A stretch of 64,000 nucleotides of DNA from Armatimonadota bacterium (GTDB taxonomy: Bacteria > Armatimonadota > JAAZEB01): assembly GCA_012512265.1 (NCBI GenBank), contig JAAZEM010000188.1, positions 36,822 through 100,821 of the forward strand, in the 5' to 3' direction. The position numbers and the translations under genes are program-made. Below are positions 36,711 to 46,245 of the stretch, piece after piece. The stretch's first letter is position 1. Each line of letters opens with the position of its first letter. Below the pieces are notes generated by a model, which was not told the origin of the DNA, searched no databases, and worked only from the letters and a program-made list of their open reading frames with translations.

Positions 36711-37493
36711 ATGTTGCCGACAGTCGACTTTTGCGGTCTGACCGTGACCCGGCTGATTATCGGGGCGAACCCCTTTGGGGGCTTCAGCCATCAAAGCAAG
36801 GAGCGCGACCAGGAGATGGTGGCCTACCACACGCCGGAGCGGATTCGGGAGACGTGGGCGCGCGCCGAGGCGGCGGGGATCAACACGATGATCACCAACA
36901 ACGAGACGCCTCACGTGATCCGCACGGTGGAGGAGTATCTGGCAGAGGGCGGAAGGCTCCAGTGGATCGCGCAGGTTGCCAACCGCACCTACGCCAGCAT
37001 GTTCGAGGCGATCGATAAAGCCGTGGCTATTGGCGCCAAAGCCCTCTATTTCCATGGCGGCCTGGTGGATAACCTCTATGCCGAGCGTGACGAGGCAACC
37101 CTTCGCTCCTGGATCGAGCACGCCCGTGGCCACGACATTCCGGTCGGCGTCGCCGGGCATTCGACCGAGACGCACGATTGGGTGGATAGCCTGGACTTGG
37201 TAGACTTCCACGTCGTCTGCTTTTTCAACTGCGGCAGCCTGCACAGTGGCAAGGGGCACAAGTTCAAGCTGGCTGATGCCTTCGCCGCCGGCCAGTGCAT
37301 CCAACGCCTGGTAAAGCCGTGCATCGCCTATAAGATCATGGCGGCCGGCCGCATCGACCCAGTCATGGCGTTCGAGTATGCCTTCGAGACGATCAAGCCG
37401 GGCGATGTTGTGAACGTAGGCATGCACCGCGGCGACAAAGATAACATGGTCGAGGAGAACGTCGCCCTCGTTAAACAGATCCTCGGGGCATAG
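36711..37493 (+). CDS. TIM-barrel protein, aldo/keto reductase-like
   Basis: LIIGANPFGGFSHQSKERDQEMVAYHTPERIRETWARAEAAGINTMITNNETPHV. Start ATG 36711 after GGGAGAG. Confidence 0.6.
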   Translation: MLPTVDFCGLTVTRLIIGANPFGGFSHQSKERDQEMVAYHTPERIRETWARAEAAGINTMITNNETPHVIRTVEEYLAEGGRLQWIAQVANRTYASMFEAIDKAVAIGAKALYFHGGLVDNLYAERDEATLRSWIEHARGHDIPVGVAGHSTETHDWVDSLDLVDFHVVCFFNCGSLHSGKGHKFKLADAFAAGQCIQRLVKPCIAYKIMAAGRIDPVMAFEYAFETIKPGDVVNVGMHRGDKDNMVEENVALVKQILGA

Positions 37494-37630
37494 GCCATCC
37501 GTCAGGGGACGACACCCGGGCGCCGCTCTCGGAAGACGTCTGTCGGGGGCGGGGGGCGCAACCTGCGAGGCTGTCGAGGGACTCGGCGGGGTCGGAGAAT
37601 GGCCACCCGCGTGGCCGCAGTTTGTGAGCC

Positions 37631-38686
37631 TCAGGCGCGGGTACCGGACGTCTGAGTCGGGGCAGGGGATCGCAGGCGCGTGAGCTGCTCCCAGACCTCA
37701 TCGGGCACGGGGATGCCCTCTTTCTGGCGGCGTTCTGCCTCGCGGCGCTCGACCTCGCCCGGAACCAGGATCTCTCGCGCGCCGGGCGCCAGGCGCGCGC
37801 TCTTCACCCAGGAGATCAGGCTGGCGGCGAACGCGGCGAACTCGTCGCGCCCGCAGAAGGCGCGTGGGTCGATGGCCAGGAAGGTGAAGGCATTCCCGCC
37901 CCTCCTGGCATCAGGACTGCTGCATCCGGCGCCACTGAGCGCGCCGGCCAGCACATCCACCATTAGGCCTAGCGCGAAGCCCTTGTAGCCAACGTTGCCC
38001 CCTAGCGGCAGGAGCGAACCGGGCGGTTGCTGGTAGAGGACGTTGGGGTCGCGCGTCGGATTCCCGTCGCTATCGACAATCCAGCCCTCGGGGACCGGCT
38101 TTCCCTGGATGCGGTAAGTTCGCACCTTCCCTTCGGCGACCGCGGAGGTGCTGATGTCGATGACGATGGGGGCGTCCCCCGTGGGGATGGCGCAGGCGAG
38201 CGGGTTGGTGCAGAGCCGGGCGTCGGCGCCGCCCCAGGGCACCGTGTTGTGCGCCCCGCCATGCCCGTTCACGAAGAGCATCCCGACCATGCCGCGTGCG
38301 GCAGCGATCTCCACGTACTCCCCCAGCCGGCCGATGTGCGTGGAGTTGTGCACCGCCACGCCGGCGAGGGAACACGCCTCCGCCTTGGCGACCGCTATCT
38401 CCGCAGCGCGCGTCGCCGCCACCTGCCCGAAGCCCCAGTGGGCGTCGAGCACCGCCGTGCTGGGCGTTTCACGGATTACCTCGATGGGCGCGCCCGGGAC
38501 AACGCTCTCTGCCCGGATCGCCTCCAGGTACTGCGGCAGGCGCATCACGCCGTGAGAGTCGTGCCCGGCCAGGTTGGAGGCGACCAACGACCGGGCCACA
38601 ACCCGCGCCTCGTCCACGGGCACCCCGTGTGCCGCCAGGGCATTCTCGGCGATCTCCGTCAACTCTTCCGCGGATACGAACGGCAT
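37631..38686 (-). CDS. Ldh2-type malate/L-lactate dehydrogenase
   Basis: NLAGHDSHGVMRLPQYLE, VHNSTHIGRLGEYVE, NPLACAIPT, GNVGYKGFALGLMVDVL. Confidence 0.88.
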   Translation of the reverse strand: MPFVSAEELTEIAENALAAHGVPVDEARVVARSLVASNLAGHDSHGVMRLPQYLEAIRAESVVPGAPIEVIRETPSTAVLDAHWGFGQVAATRAAEIAVAKAEACSLAGVAVHNSTHIGRLGEYVEIAAARGMVGMLFVNGHGGAHNTVPWGGADARLCTNPLACAIPTGDAPIVIDISTSAVAEGKVRTYRIQGKPVPEGWIVDSDGNPTRDPNVLYQQPPGSLLPLGGNVGYKGFALGLMVDVLAGALSGAGCSSPDARRGGNAFTFLAIDPRAFCGRDEFAAFAASLISWVKSARLAPGAREILVPGEVERREAERRQKEGIPVPDEVWEQLTRLRSPAPTQTSGTRA

Positions 38687-38723
38687 GGCAACTCCTCTTC
38701 CGGCTACGTGGCCACGCGATGCG

Positions 38724-40316
38724 TCAGGGCTCGATTCCGGCGCTCAGGTAGTCGGCGGCGGCTTCATATCGGCGGCACTCCTCGCGCTCGTGCTCCGCGC
38801 TCCAGCCGAGGAGCAGGGCGAATTCGCGCGAGACCCGCTCCAGCGCGTCGAGGCCGTGATCCGGGCGGAAACCGATCCCGGTGCGCCGGAGGAGGAAGTC
38901 GGCGGGCGTGACGGCCATCTCCGCGCGACAGGCGTGGTGGATCTGGGCGAGAATTTCGGGATGGCCCGGGGTAATCCGCTCGCGCAGGCGCGCGTCGGCT
39001 TCGGCCAGGGCCAGCACCTCCGCGGCGCGCGTGCCATAGAGCCCAACCAGATGCTCGACCTGCTCCTCATCAAGGCCAATCGCGGAAGCGCGAGGGGCAA
39101 GCCGGCAGCGCGTGACCTCTGGGGCTTCGCTGCCGCCCGGGAGCGGCTCGACGGCGGTCCGGCAGGGCATCCGGCGCCCGAGGATGCGTCCGACGAGATC
39201 GACGGCCTCGGCAGCGATGGCGCGATAGGCCGTGATCTTCCCGCCGAAGAGGGAGAGGAGCCCGGGCGTACCCTCTCGGGCGTGGTCGACAATCCGATGC
39301 CGGCGCGAGACGTCCGACTCCGCCTTCTTCCGAGAGCGCACCAGCGCGCGCACGCCGGCAGTGGTCGCGAAGACGTGGCCGAGGTCGGCATGCGGGAAGA
39401 CGCGGCGTGTCTCCTCCACCAGGTAGCGCACCTCGTCCGGGAGGGCGGTGACCTGGTCTGGGCTTTCCTCGTAATCAGTGTCGGTGGTGCCGATGAGCGT
39501 GTTGCCTTCCCACGGCACGGCGAAGAAGATACGCCCGTCGCGCCGAGCCTGGAGCACGATGGCGTGCCGTGTGAACGAGGGGACCAGGAGGTGGATCCCC
39601 TTCGTGCGCCGGAGGACGGGCCGGGCCTCTGGGGAAGCGAGGCGCGCCACCTCATCGGCCCAGGGGCCGGCGGCGTTCACTGTGAGCCGGGCGCGGATGG
39701 GATGGGTTGCGCCCGTCAGCCGGTCTTCCACGAGGGCTCCGCAAACGCGCTGGCCGTCGCGCAACAGCTGGCGCGCTTCCGCATAGTTGGCAATCTGGGC
39801 CCCGTGTTTTTGGGCGCAGAGCGCGTTCTCCACGCACAGCCGCTCTGGATAGGCGACCTGGGCATCGTAGTAAAGCGCGCCGCCGCGCAGGCCCTCGCTC
39901 CGGATTCCCGGCTCCAGCTCGCGCACCTGCGCGGGAGTGAGCATCCGGTGCGAGGGAAGGCTTTTCCCCAGCGAGAGGAGGTCGTAAAGCACCATGCCGG
40001 CGCGGAGGAAGAGCGGACCCCAGCGGTCGCCGACATAACTCGGGGTGAGGAAGGGGATGCCGCGGACCAGGTGGGGCGCGATCTGGAGGAGGTGCTGACG
40101 CTCATGCAGCCCCTCATGCACCAGGGCGAAGTCGAACAGCTCCAGGTAGCGGAGCCCCCCGTGGATCAGCCGCGTCGATCTTGATGTCGTGCCATAGCCC
40201 AGGTCTTCCTTTTCGACGAGGGCCACACGGAGCCCGCGCATCGCGGGGTCGCGTGCCACGCCACACCCGAGGATGCCGCCTCCGATCACGAGGAGGTCAT
40301 ACTCTTCGCGCGCCAT
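38724..40316 (-). CDS. glpD: Glycerol-3-phosphate dehydrogenase
   Basis: YDLLVIGGGILGCGVARDPAMRGLRVALVEKEDLGYGTTSRSTRLIHGGLRYLE. Confidence 0.88.
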   Translation of the reverse strand: MAREEYDLLVIGGGILGCGVARDPAMRGLRVALVEKEDLGYGTTSRSTRLIHGGLRYLELFDFALVHEGLHERQHLLQIAPHLVRGIPFLTPSYVGDRWGPLFLRAGMVLYDLLSLGKSLPSHRMLTPAQVRELEPGIRSEGLRGGALYYDAQVAYPERLCVENALCAQKHGAQIANYAEARQLLRDGQRVCGALVEDRLTGATHPIRARLTVNAAGPWADEVARLASPEARPVLRRTKGIHLLVPSFTRHAIVLQARRDGRIFFAVPWEGNTLIGTTDTDYEESPDQVTALPDEVRYLVEETRRVFPHADLGHVFATTAGVRALVRSRKKAESDVSRRHRIVDHAREGTPGLLSLFGGKITAYRAIAAEAVDLVGRILGRRMPCRTAVEPLPGGSEAPEVTRCRLAPRASAIGLDEEQVEHLVGLYGTRAAEVLALAEADARLRERITPGHPEILAQIHHACRAEMAVTPADFLLRRTGIGFRPDHGLDALERVSREFALLLGWSAEHEREECRRYEAAADYLSAGIEP

Positions 40317-40675
40317 CGTCTCCAGGTCACCTCTGTTGCTCACCGATGCCACCCTCCATCTCGCCTCTTTCTATCAGGTTCCGTATCCCGGGTTGTTTTC
40401 CTGGAATCCTCGCTTACCAGCTCGGGAACGCATTTGCCGGTGGCTCGTCTGGTTAGTAGAGGCCGCTGCACTGGCATTGAGATGATGCCATGCGCCGCTT
40501 CCGGCAGCGGCCGCAGATGTGTTGAATGATCGGGACCTCCCGATTCAGGTCCAAGGCAAAACACCAAGAAGTCGCAGCCCCATTTGCACTCGTCGCGCGG
40601 CATCCGACGCTGCGCGGTCGCGGGTTGGGGAAGGAGACGGCTTCTGCACGCTGCTTCTGAGGAAGGAGAGAGGAC

Positions 40676-41161
40676 ATGCTTCGACGATGGTGGTTCGTCG
40701 CGCTGGTTCCAGCGCTGTTGTATGCCGCGCCGGCGCAGGCGCAAGGGGGTTGGGGATGGGGGAGCCGCGTCGCCCCGGAGACGGAGAAGGAGAAGGCCTA
40801 CGTGGAGGATGCGCGGAAGCTGCGCTCCGAGCTCTGGCAGAAGCAGCGCGAGCTGTGGGATCTGCAGACTCAGGAGAAGCCGTCCGCTTCTGCCCTGAAG
40901 GCGAAGGAGACCGAGGTGAACACGCTGCGCCGCAAGCTCTCGGACCTCAACTACAAGAACCGCGAGCTGCGCTGGCAGATGATGGATCGCGCGCGTCAGA
41001 ACGCGGCCCGGTCGTGGATGGGGCGGGGTGTCCGCGGAATGGGGCCGGGCGCTGGTATGCACCCCCGGGGCATGGGCGGTCGTGGCGCCTGGATCCGCCG
41101 CCCAGGCAGCTGGGGTGGATGTGCCGCCGGTGTCTGCCCCTGGAAGGCGCCTGCGCGCTAG
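40676..41161 (+). CDS. Small exported coiled-coil protein with Gly/Met/Arg-rich tail
   Basis: Signal peptide; TLRRKLSDLNYKNRELRWQM helix; MGRGVRGMGPGAGMHPRGMGGRG tail. Confidence 0.6.
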   Translation: MLRRWWFVALVPALLYAAPAQAQGGWGWGSRVAPETEKEKAYVEDARKLRSELWQKQRELWDLQTQEKPSASALKAKETEVNTLRRKLSDLNYKNRELRWQMMDRARQNAARSWMGRGVRGMGPGAGMHPRGMGGRGAWIRRPGSWGGCAAGVCPWKAPAR

Positions 41162-41181
41162 CAAAGGGCTCAGCCGATAGT

Positions 41182-41215
41182 GGACAGGCAGGATTGCAGG
41201 CGGTCCTGCCTGTCC
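41182..41215. terminator. Perfect 12-bp stem hairpin
   Basis: GGACAGGCAGGA-10 nt-TCCTGCCTGTCC. Confidence 0.5.
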
Positions 41216-41234
41216 GAAGATCAAATCGGGAACA

Positions 41235-41284
41235 CCCCAGGGCCGTGCTCTCTGCTGTCTCCTAGGAAGAGCACGGTCCTGGGG
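41235..41284. other. 17-bp inverted repeat (one G.U position), 16-nt loop
   Basis: CCCCAGGGCCGTGCTCT ... AGAGCACGGTCCTGGGG. Confidence 0.65.
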
Positions 41285-41458
41285 CTTCGGCTTGCGCCGG
41301 CCACACGAGAGGGGCGGCAAAAGGGTGTGGCGGGGGGGAGCAGAGCCCGTCTCGTTGCGAATGCACTTTGCCTCTCTCCCGGAGGGATAGTCCGGGCAAG
41401 GGAGGATGCCGGTGGCCCGCCCGACGAAACCTCATGCTCACACTTCCGAAACTCTCAT

Positions 41459-41485
41459 TAGGTAATTATAGGTAATTATAGGTGA
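41459..41485. promoter_or_regulatory. Helically phased AT-rich direct repeats upstream of a promoter
   Basis: TAGGTAATTA TAGGTAATTA TAGGTGA, exact 10-bp period, 8 nt upstream of the -35. Confidence 0.6.
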
Positions 41486-41493
41486 CTTCCCTA

Positions 41494-41523
41494 TTGACCC
41501 AAAGGGGCGTGTCCCGGTATACT
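41494..41523 (+). promoter_or_regulatory. Sigma70-type promoter TTGACC-18 nt-TATACT
   Basis: TTGACCCAAAGGGGCGTGTCCCGGTATACT. Confidence 0.65.
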
Positions 41524-41879
41524 AGCCTCCATACCTACCAGGAGAAGAGCAGCCGGTCGTAGAGCTCCGGGGGGCAGCACTGGCCACTGGCATGCCAGAC
41601 GCGGGCGGCCCTTCACCATACGAGGATGCTCCTGCAGAAGGGCCAGCCTATCCATGCCGAGAGGGATGAGGCAGCCGCCGTTCTTAAGAGGGTGCCCTTA
41701 TCGCCGGGCCGGGCATGAAACGACGGATGGGGATGTCTCTCGCGCGTCTGTCTCGCACTCTACTGGAAGGTGGAAAGATCAACTCCAACAGGGAATCGCC
41801 TACCGGCTCTGTGACCGCCACGGAGTATCTTCCAGGGATTGGGCACGGCGTGTTCCCGGAGAGTAGGAATTCCGAGCGG

Positions 41880-44039
41880 ATGAACAGATCGTCCGACCGC
41901 AGTGAAGAGGCGCGGGCTGGCGCCCTGCATGCCTACGGCATCCTTGATACGCCTGCCGAGGAGGTGTTTGATGGCCTGGCGATGCTGGCCACCCAGGTGT
42001 GTGCCACTCCGATGGCCCTTCTCGGGTTCATTGACCGCGGCCGTGTATGGATCAAGGCGAAGGTCGGTTTGGATGTTGTCGAACTGCCGCGGGGCGGTTT
42101 TTGCGCCCGCGCGATGGAGCAGGACGGCCCACTGATCATCGCCGACGCGGCCATGGAACCGGATCTGGCGTCGGATCCGTTTCTGAATGGGCAGGTGAAG
42201 GCGCGTTTCTGTGCTGCGGTGCCCCTCAGGGATAGGCAGGGCTATACGATCGGTCTGCTCACGGTGTTCGACCGCGTGCCGCGCCGGCTGCGCCAGGATC
42301 AGGCGCAGGGCCTGCAGGCACTGGGCCATCAGGCGATGGCCCTCCTGGATGCGCGCTGTGAGCTCTCCAAAAGAGCCCGAGTGGCGCACGCACCAGGCGA
42401 TCCCAAACCGGCAAGCCACTCATCGCGCGGCACGCTCCCGGACGCGCGGTTTCGCAAGGCTTTCGACGCCAGCCCCGAGCTGATGGTCATCAGTGCGCTG
42501 AGCGACGGGCGCTACATCGAGGTGAACGAGACTTTCTTGCGCGTGACGGGCTACCGGCGCGAGGAGGTGATCGGGCGCACCGCGTCTGAAGTCAACTTCC
42601 TGGTCGACCCCTGGGAGCGCTCGCAGATCCGGCAGCTTTTGCGCCAGCGTGGGGCGGCTCACAACATGGAGGCGCGCTTCCGCCTGAAATCAGGCGAGGA
42701 GCGCGTCGGGCTTCTCTCGGCCACGACGATCCACCTGGGCTATGAGCGCTATGTGCTCTACGTAGTCAATGATATCACGGAGCGAGAGCGGGCCGAGGAA
42801 GAGCAGAAGCGCGCGGATGCGCGGATGCAGCGCGCGCAGAAGCTGGAGAGCCTGGGCATTCTGGCCGGTGGCATCGGACACGACTTCAACAACATCCTGA
42901 TGGGGATTCTGGGCAACGCCAGCCTGGCGCTGGAGCAGCTTCCCGACGATGCGCCCGCGCGGTATCACATCCGCGAGATCGAGAAATCCGCGTTGCGCGC
43001 AGCCGACCTGACGGCGCAGATGCTCGCCTACGCCGGCGAGGGCGAGACGGCTCGCGAGCCGGTAAATCTCTCGAAACTGGCAGAGGAGATGGGAGGCCTT
43101 CTCCATTCGGCGGTGTCGAAGAAGGCGACGCTCCGCTGTACCTACGCCGCCAATCTCCCCGTTGTCCTAGCCGATCCCGCTCAGATGCGCCAGGTGCTGA
43201 TGAATCTGGTGACCAACGCTTCCGAGGCGCTTGGCGACGACGAGGGTGCCATCCGCGTGAGCACCGGTATCCTGCAGGCCGACCGAGTCTATCTGGCCCA
43301 TGCCTACCCGGATCCCGAGCTCCCCGCCGGCACCTACGTCTATCTCGAAGTATCCGATACCGGGGTGGGCATGGACGCGCAGACGCGGGCACGCATCTTC
43401 GAGCCGTTCTACTCCACGAAGGGCCCTGGGCGCGGCCTGGGATTGGCCGCGTGCCTTGGCATTGTCCGCGGGCATGGCGGCGGCATTCTTGTCGACAGCC
43501 GGCCCGGGCATGGCACCACAATCCGTCTCCTCCTGCCGTGCGCTAAGGAGCAGCCTCCCGTTGAGACAAGCGTGCGGCCCTCCACCCTGCAGGCGGCCGC
43601 CCCGACAGTCGCGCCCCGGCCGTCCGCAGCGCAGCGAGAGGTGTCGGGCAAGATCGCGGACACCTGGCGCGGGAGCGGCACGGTGCTGGTCGTGGATGAC
43701 GAGGATGTAGTGCGCGCCGTTGCCCGGATGATGCTCGAGTTCGTCGGCTACACCGTTCTTGTGGCGAGCGACGGCGTGGATGCCGTGGAGGTGTTCCGCC
43801 AGCACGCGGACGAGATCTCCGTCGTGCTGCTCGACATGTCGATGCCGCGCATGAATGGCGAGCAGACATTCGATGCCATCCGGGCCATCCGCCCCGATGC
43901 CCGTGTGATCCTCTCAAGCGGGTATCAGGAGCGAGAGACAATCGAGCGTTTCTCTGGCAAAGGCCTGGCGGCGTTTCTCCCGAAGCCCTACCAGTTCCAG
44001 GCGCTCCTGCGCAAGATCCGCGAAGTCACGCAGTGCTGA
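41880..44039 (+). CDS. Hybrid sensor histidine kinase (GAF-PAS-kinase-REC)
   Basis: GAF; PAS; LAGGIGHDFNNILMGILGN phospho-acceptor; DTGVGMD / GLGLAACLGIV; C-terminal REC (VLLDMSMPRMNGEQ). ORF is open from 41715, so the start is uncertain. Confidence 0.85.
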   Translation: MNRSSDRSEEARAGALHAYGILDTPAEEVFDGLAMLATQVCATPMALLGFIDRGRVWIKAKVGLDVVELPRGGFCARAMEQDGPLIIADAAMEPDLASDPFLNGQVKARFCAAVPLRDRQGYTIGLLTVFDRVPRRLRQDQAQGLQALGHQAMALLDARCELSKRARVAHAPGDPKPASHSSRGTLPDARFRKAFDASPELMVISALSDGRYIEVNETFLRVTGYRREEVIGRTASEVNFLVDPWERSQIRQLLRQRGAAHNMEARFRLKSGEERVGLLSATTIHLGYERYVLYVVNDITERERAEEEQKRADARMQRAQKLESLGILAGGIGHDFNNILMGILGNASLALEQLPDDAPARYHIREIEKSALRAADLTAQMLAYAGEGETAREPVNLSKLAEEMGGLLHSAVSKKATLRCTYAANLPVVLADPAQMRQVLMNLVTNASEALGDDEGAIRVSTGILQADRVYLAHAYPDPELPAGTYVYLEVSDTGVGMDAQTRARIFEPFYSTKGPGRGLGLAACLGIVRGHGGGILVDSRPGHGTTIRLLLPCAKEQPPVETSVRPSTLQAAAPTVAPRPSAAQREVSGKIADTWRGSGTVLVVDDEDVVRAVARMMLEFVGYTVLVASDGVDAVEVFRQHADEISVVLLDMSMPRMNGEQTFDAIRAIRPDARVILSSGYQERETIERFSGKGLAAFLPKPYQFQALLRKIREVTQC

Positions 44040-44176
44040 GCGGCTTGTGGAGGTGAGATCCGCTCGGGAGAGCGCCCGCGGCCATCCATCACGGGCGCTC
44101 CACGAGAGGGGAATGAGGGGCGCCCCCGAGCCCGTGTGAGGAGACCCCGGGAGCACGCCCCAAATGAGGCGGTTTC

Positions 44177-44698
44177 TTAGAAACCGTAGCCCAGGCTCAG
44201 GCCCAGGTAGCTGTGCGCTCCGGATGTGGTGGGGAAGACGAGCTCGGCCTGGCCCATAGTTCCCTTGCCATCGGTATCGCCATCGAAGAAGTGGCGGACA
44301 AAGATCCGGGCGCCGCTCGGGACGAACCCAGCGCCTATCTCTGTTGCATGAAGCTGCACGCCTGCGGAAGCCGCCACGCCGAACTTCTTCGCGGACTCCT
44401 GGTTCTCGCGGCCGATGGTCCAGCCCATCAGCCCGGCCTCGACGAAGTAAGGCTGCTCGAGTTGATACGAGCCCGCGAGCTGCCAGCTCCATCCGCTCTC
44501 GGACGAGCCATCGCGGAACGTGAGGAAGTTGATGATGCCGCTCGAGTTCACCCCCGCGGCGGCAACGAAGCGCACCTTCTTTGTCCACTCGGTTCCCGCG
44601 CCGGATTCCCGGTAGTAGTCGTACCTTCCGGCGCTGGCGGGGGAGGCCAGGAGTGCGAGGCCGAGGACGGACGTGATGGCGGCGACGTGCTTGAGCAT
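44177..44698 (-). CDS. Outer-membrane-like beta-barrel protein
   Basis: Signal peptide MLKHVAAITSVLGLALLASPASA; amphipathic strands; C-terminal ...LSLGYGF. Confidence 0.6.
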   Translation of the reverse strand: MLKHVAAITSVLGLALLASPASAGRYDYYRESGAGTEWTKKVRFVAAAGVNSSGIINFLTFRDGSSESGWSWQLAGSYQLEQPYFVEAGLMGWTIGRENQESAKKFGVAASAGVQLHATEIGAGFVPSGARIFVRHFFDGDTDGKGTMGQAELVFPTTSGAHSYLGLSLGYGF

Positions 44699-44934
44699 AG
44701 CAGGGCTTTCCTTTCGTATCTCCTCAGTATGTTGGCTCTTGCAAAGAACGCGCTTCATCCAGTTTCGACGGTACTGCAGTGCCGAATGTTCCCGGCAACC
44801 GCAGGCGCAACCGGGCCGGCTGGGGGTCCTCCCACGTTTGGGCCGCATAGCGCAGCGTGCCCAAGCGAGACCTCGCTCTGGCTGGCGGTCGGGATCCCTG
44901 GCCGGGCATTGCCGACTTAACTATCGGCATTTGC

Positions 44935-46206
44935 TCAGCGTGGCACAACCACGGAGCCCACCCGATAGTACCGGGTGATGGCAAGGCGCAGGTAGCCACC
45001 GTCATCATCGGTATAGCGGGAGATCAGGGTGTTGCCATTGATGGGCGGCGGGTTGGTGATGCCGTCGCGCTGCCTATCGTCGTAGTGGGTTGTGCCGGCG
45101 GCCCCGGCACCGAAGAGGATGGCGATGGCGCCCGCGCGCACATAGTCGGCGATGTGATTGCGGCTCTCCAGGAAGTACTCCGCCCGGTTATCCTGGAAAT
45201 GGCCCTCGGTGTTGTTCATCGTGCGGTAGCGACGATTCCCGATGGGCACCTGCCATAGGACGACGCGCAGATCCGCGCCCGTGGAAACCCCATCCACCCA
45301 CTGCCGGTAACGCTCGAAGTTGGGGAAAGCGCGGTTGGCCGGGTCCCACCAGTGGGTGCCCCCCGGGCGATAGCGGTCCATCCAGCCTGCATCGCGGTCG
45401 GATGGGCTGACAAAGACGAGGTTCCACCCCTCGCCGAATCCGCGCAGGAAACGGCCAGTGCGCACGCCGATCCCGCGCGCATCGACGCGAGGGTTCTGGC
45501 TGCTGCCGATGTCGGTGCCCGAGGCCCAATCGGAGGCGTGAATGGCCAGGAGAACACCCCGGCCGTAACGGTTGCGCAAGCGCAAGAGTGCCCGCCCGAA
45601 GCCTTGCCCCGTGTTTGGCAGGCCGCGCAGTTCCTGCATGCCGGTGGATGCGACCGCCGCCGAGACCTCCCGGGCGCTGCGCCGGCCACCATCGGCGTAA
45701 TCCCTTTGAAGGTAGCCGAAGAGGTCCGGCTCGACATGCACCACGGCCCGGTCGCCGGCGGCACTGGCACGCTGCATGAGGAGCTTGAAGTCCTCGTAAT
45801 AGGCGCGCATCGTCTCCGGATTGTTCAGGTTGCGATAGACCTTCTCGCTCTCGCTACTCCCGCGTGCGGGGCGAGAGTGGAGCATGTTATAGTACGTAAA
45901 GACCGGGATAGCTCCCACCGCCCGGCTATCACGGACGTAGTCCGCGGCATAGCGGGCTTTCGGCCGCCAGGTCGTCCAGCCCTGGCCGGTGTTCACCCCG
46001 CCCGAGAGATACTGATAGCGCATCTCAATCGGCACGCGCGCGTTTCGCAACCACTCCAGCTCGCTGGATCCGTTTGCCAGGCCCAACATGAAGTGCGCTG
46101 GCAAGAGGCGATGTACTCGCCCGCCCTGCGCCGACGCCGGCGTCGATGCGATGGTCAGGATCCCCGCCCACAGGAGCGCCTTGATCCACGAGAAGCTGTT
46201 CCGCAT
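44935..46206 (-). CDS. Secreted hypothetical protein, possible glycosidase-like barrel
   Basis: Signal peptide ...TIASTPASAQ; VHVEPDLFGYLQ, AIHASDWASGTDIG. Confidence 0.5.
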   Translation of the reverse strand: MRNSFSWIKALLWAGILTIASTPASAQGGRVHRLLPAHFMLGLANGSSELEWLRNARVPIEMRYQYLSGGVNTGQGWTTWRPKARYAADYVRDSRAVGAIPVFTYYNMLHSRPARGSSESEKVYRNLNNPETMRAYYEDFKLLMQRASAAGDRAVVHVEPDLFGYLQRDYADGGRRSAREVSAAVASTGMQELRGLPNTGQGFGRALLRLRNRYGRGVLLAIHASDWASGTDIGSSQNPRVDARGIGVRTGRFLRGFGEGWNLVFVSPSDRDAGWMDRYRPGGTHWWDPANRAFPNFERYRQWVDGVSTGADLRVVLWQVPIGNRRYRTMNNTEGHFQDNRAEYFLESRNHIADYVRAGAIAILFGAGAAGTTHYDDRQRDGITNPPPINGNTLISRYTDDDGGYLRLAITRYYRVGSVVVPR

Positions 46207-46245
46207 GCCTGGGCGCGGTGCATCCGTGGTGCCACTTCAAGCCGC

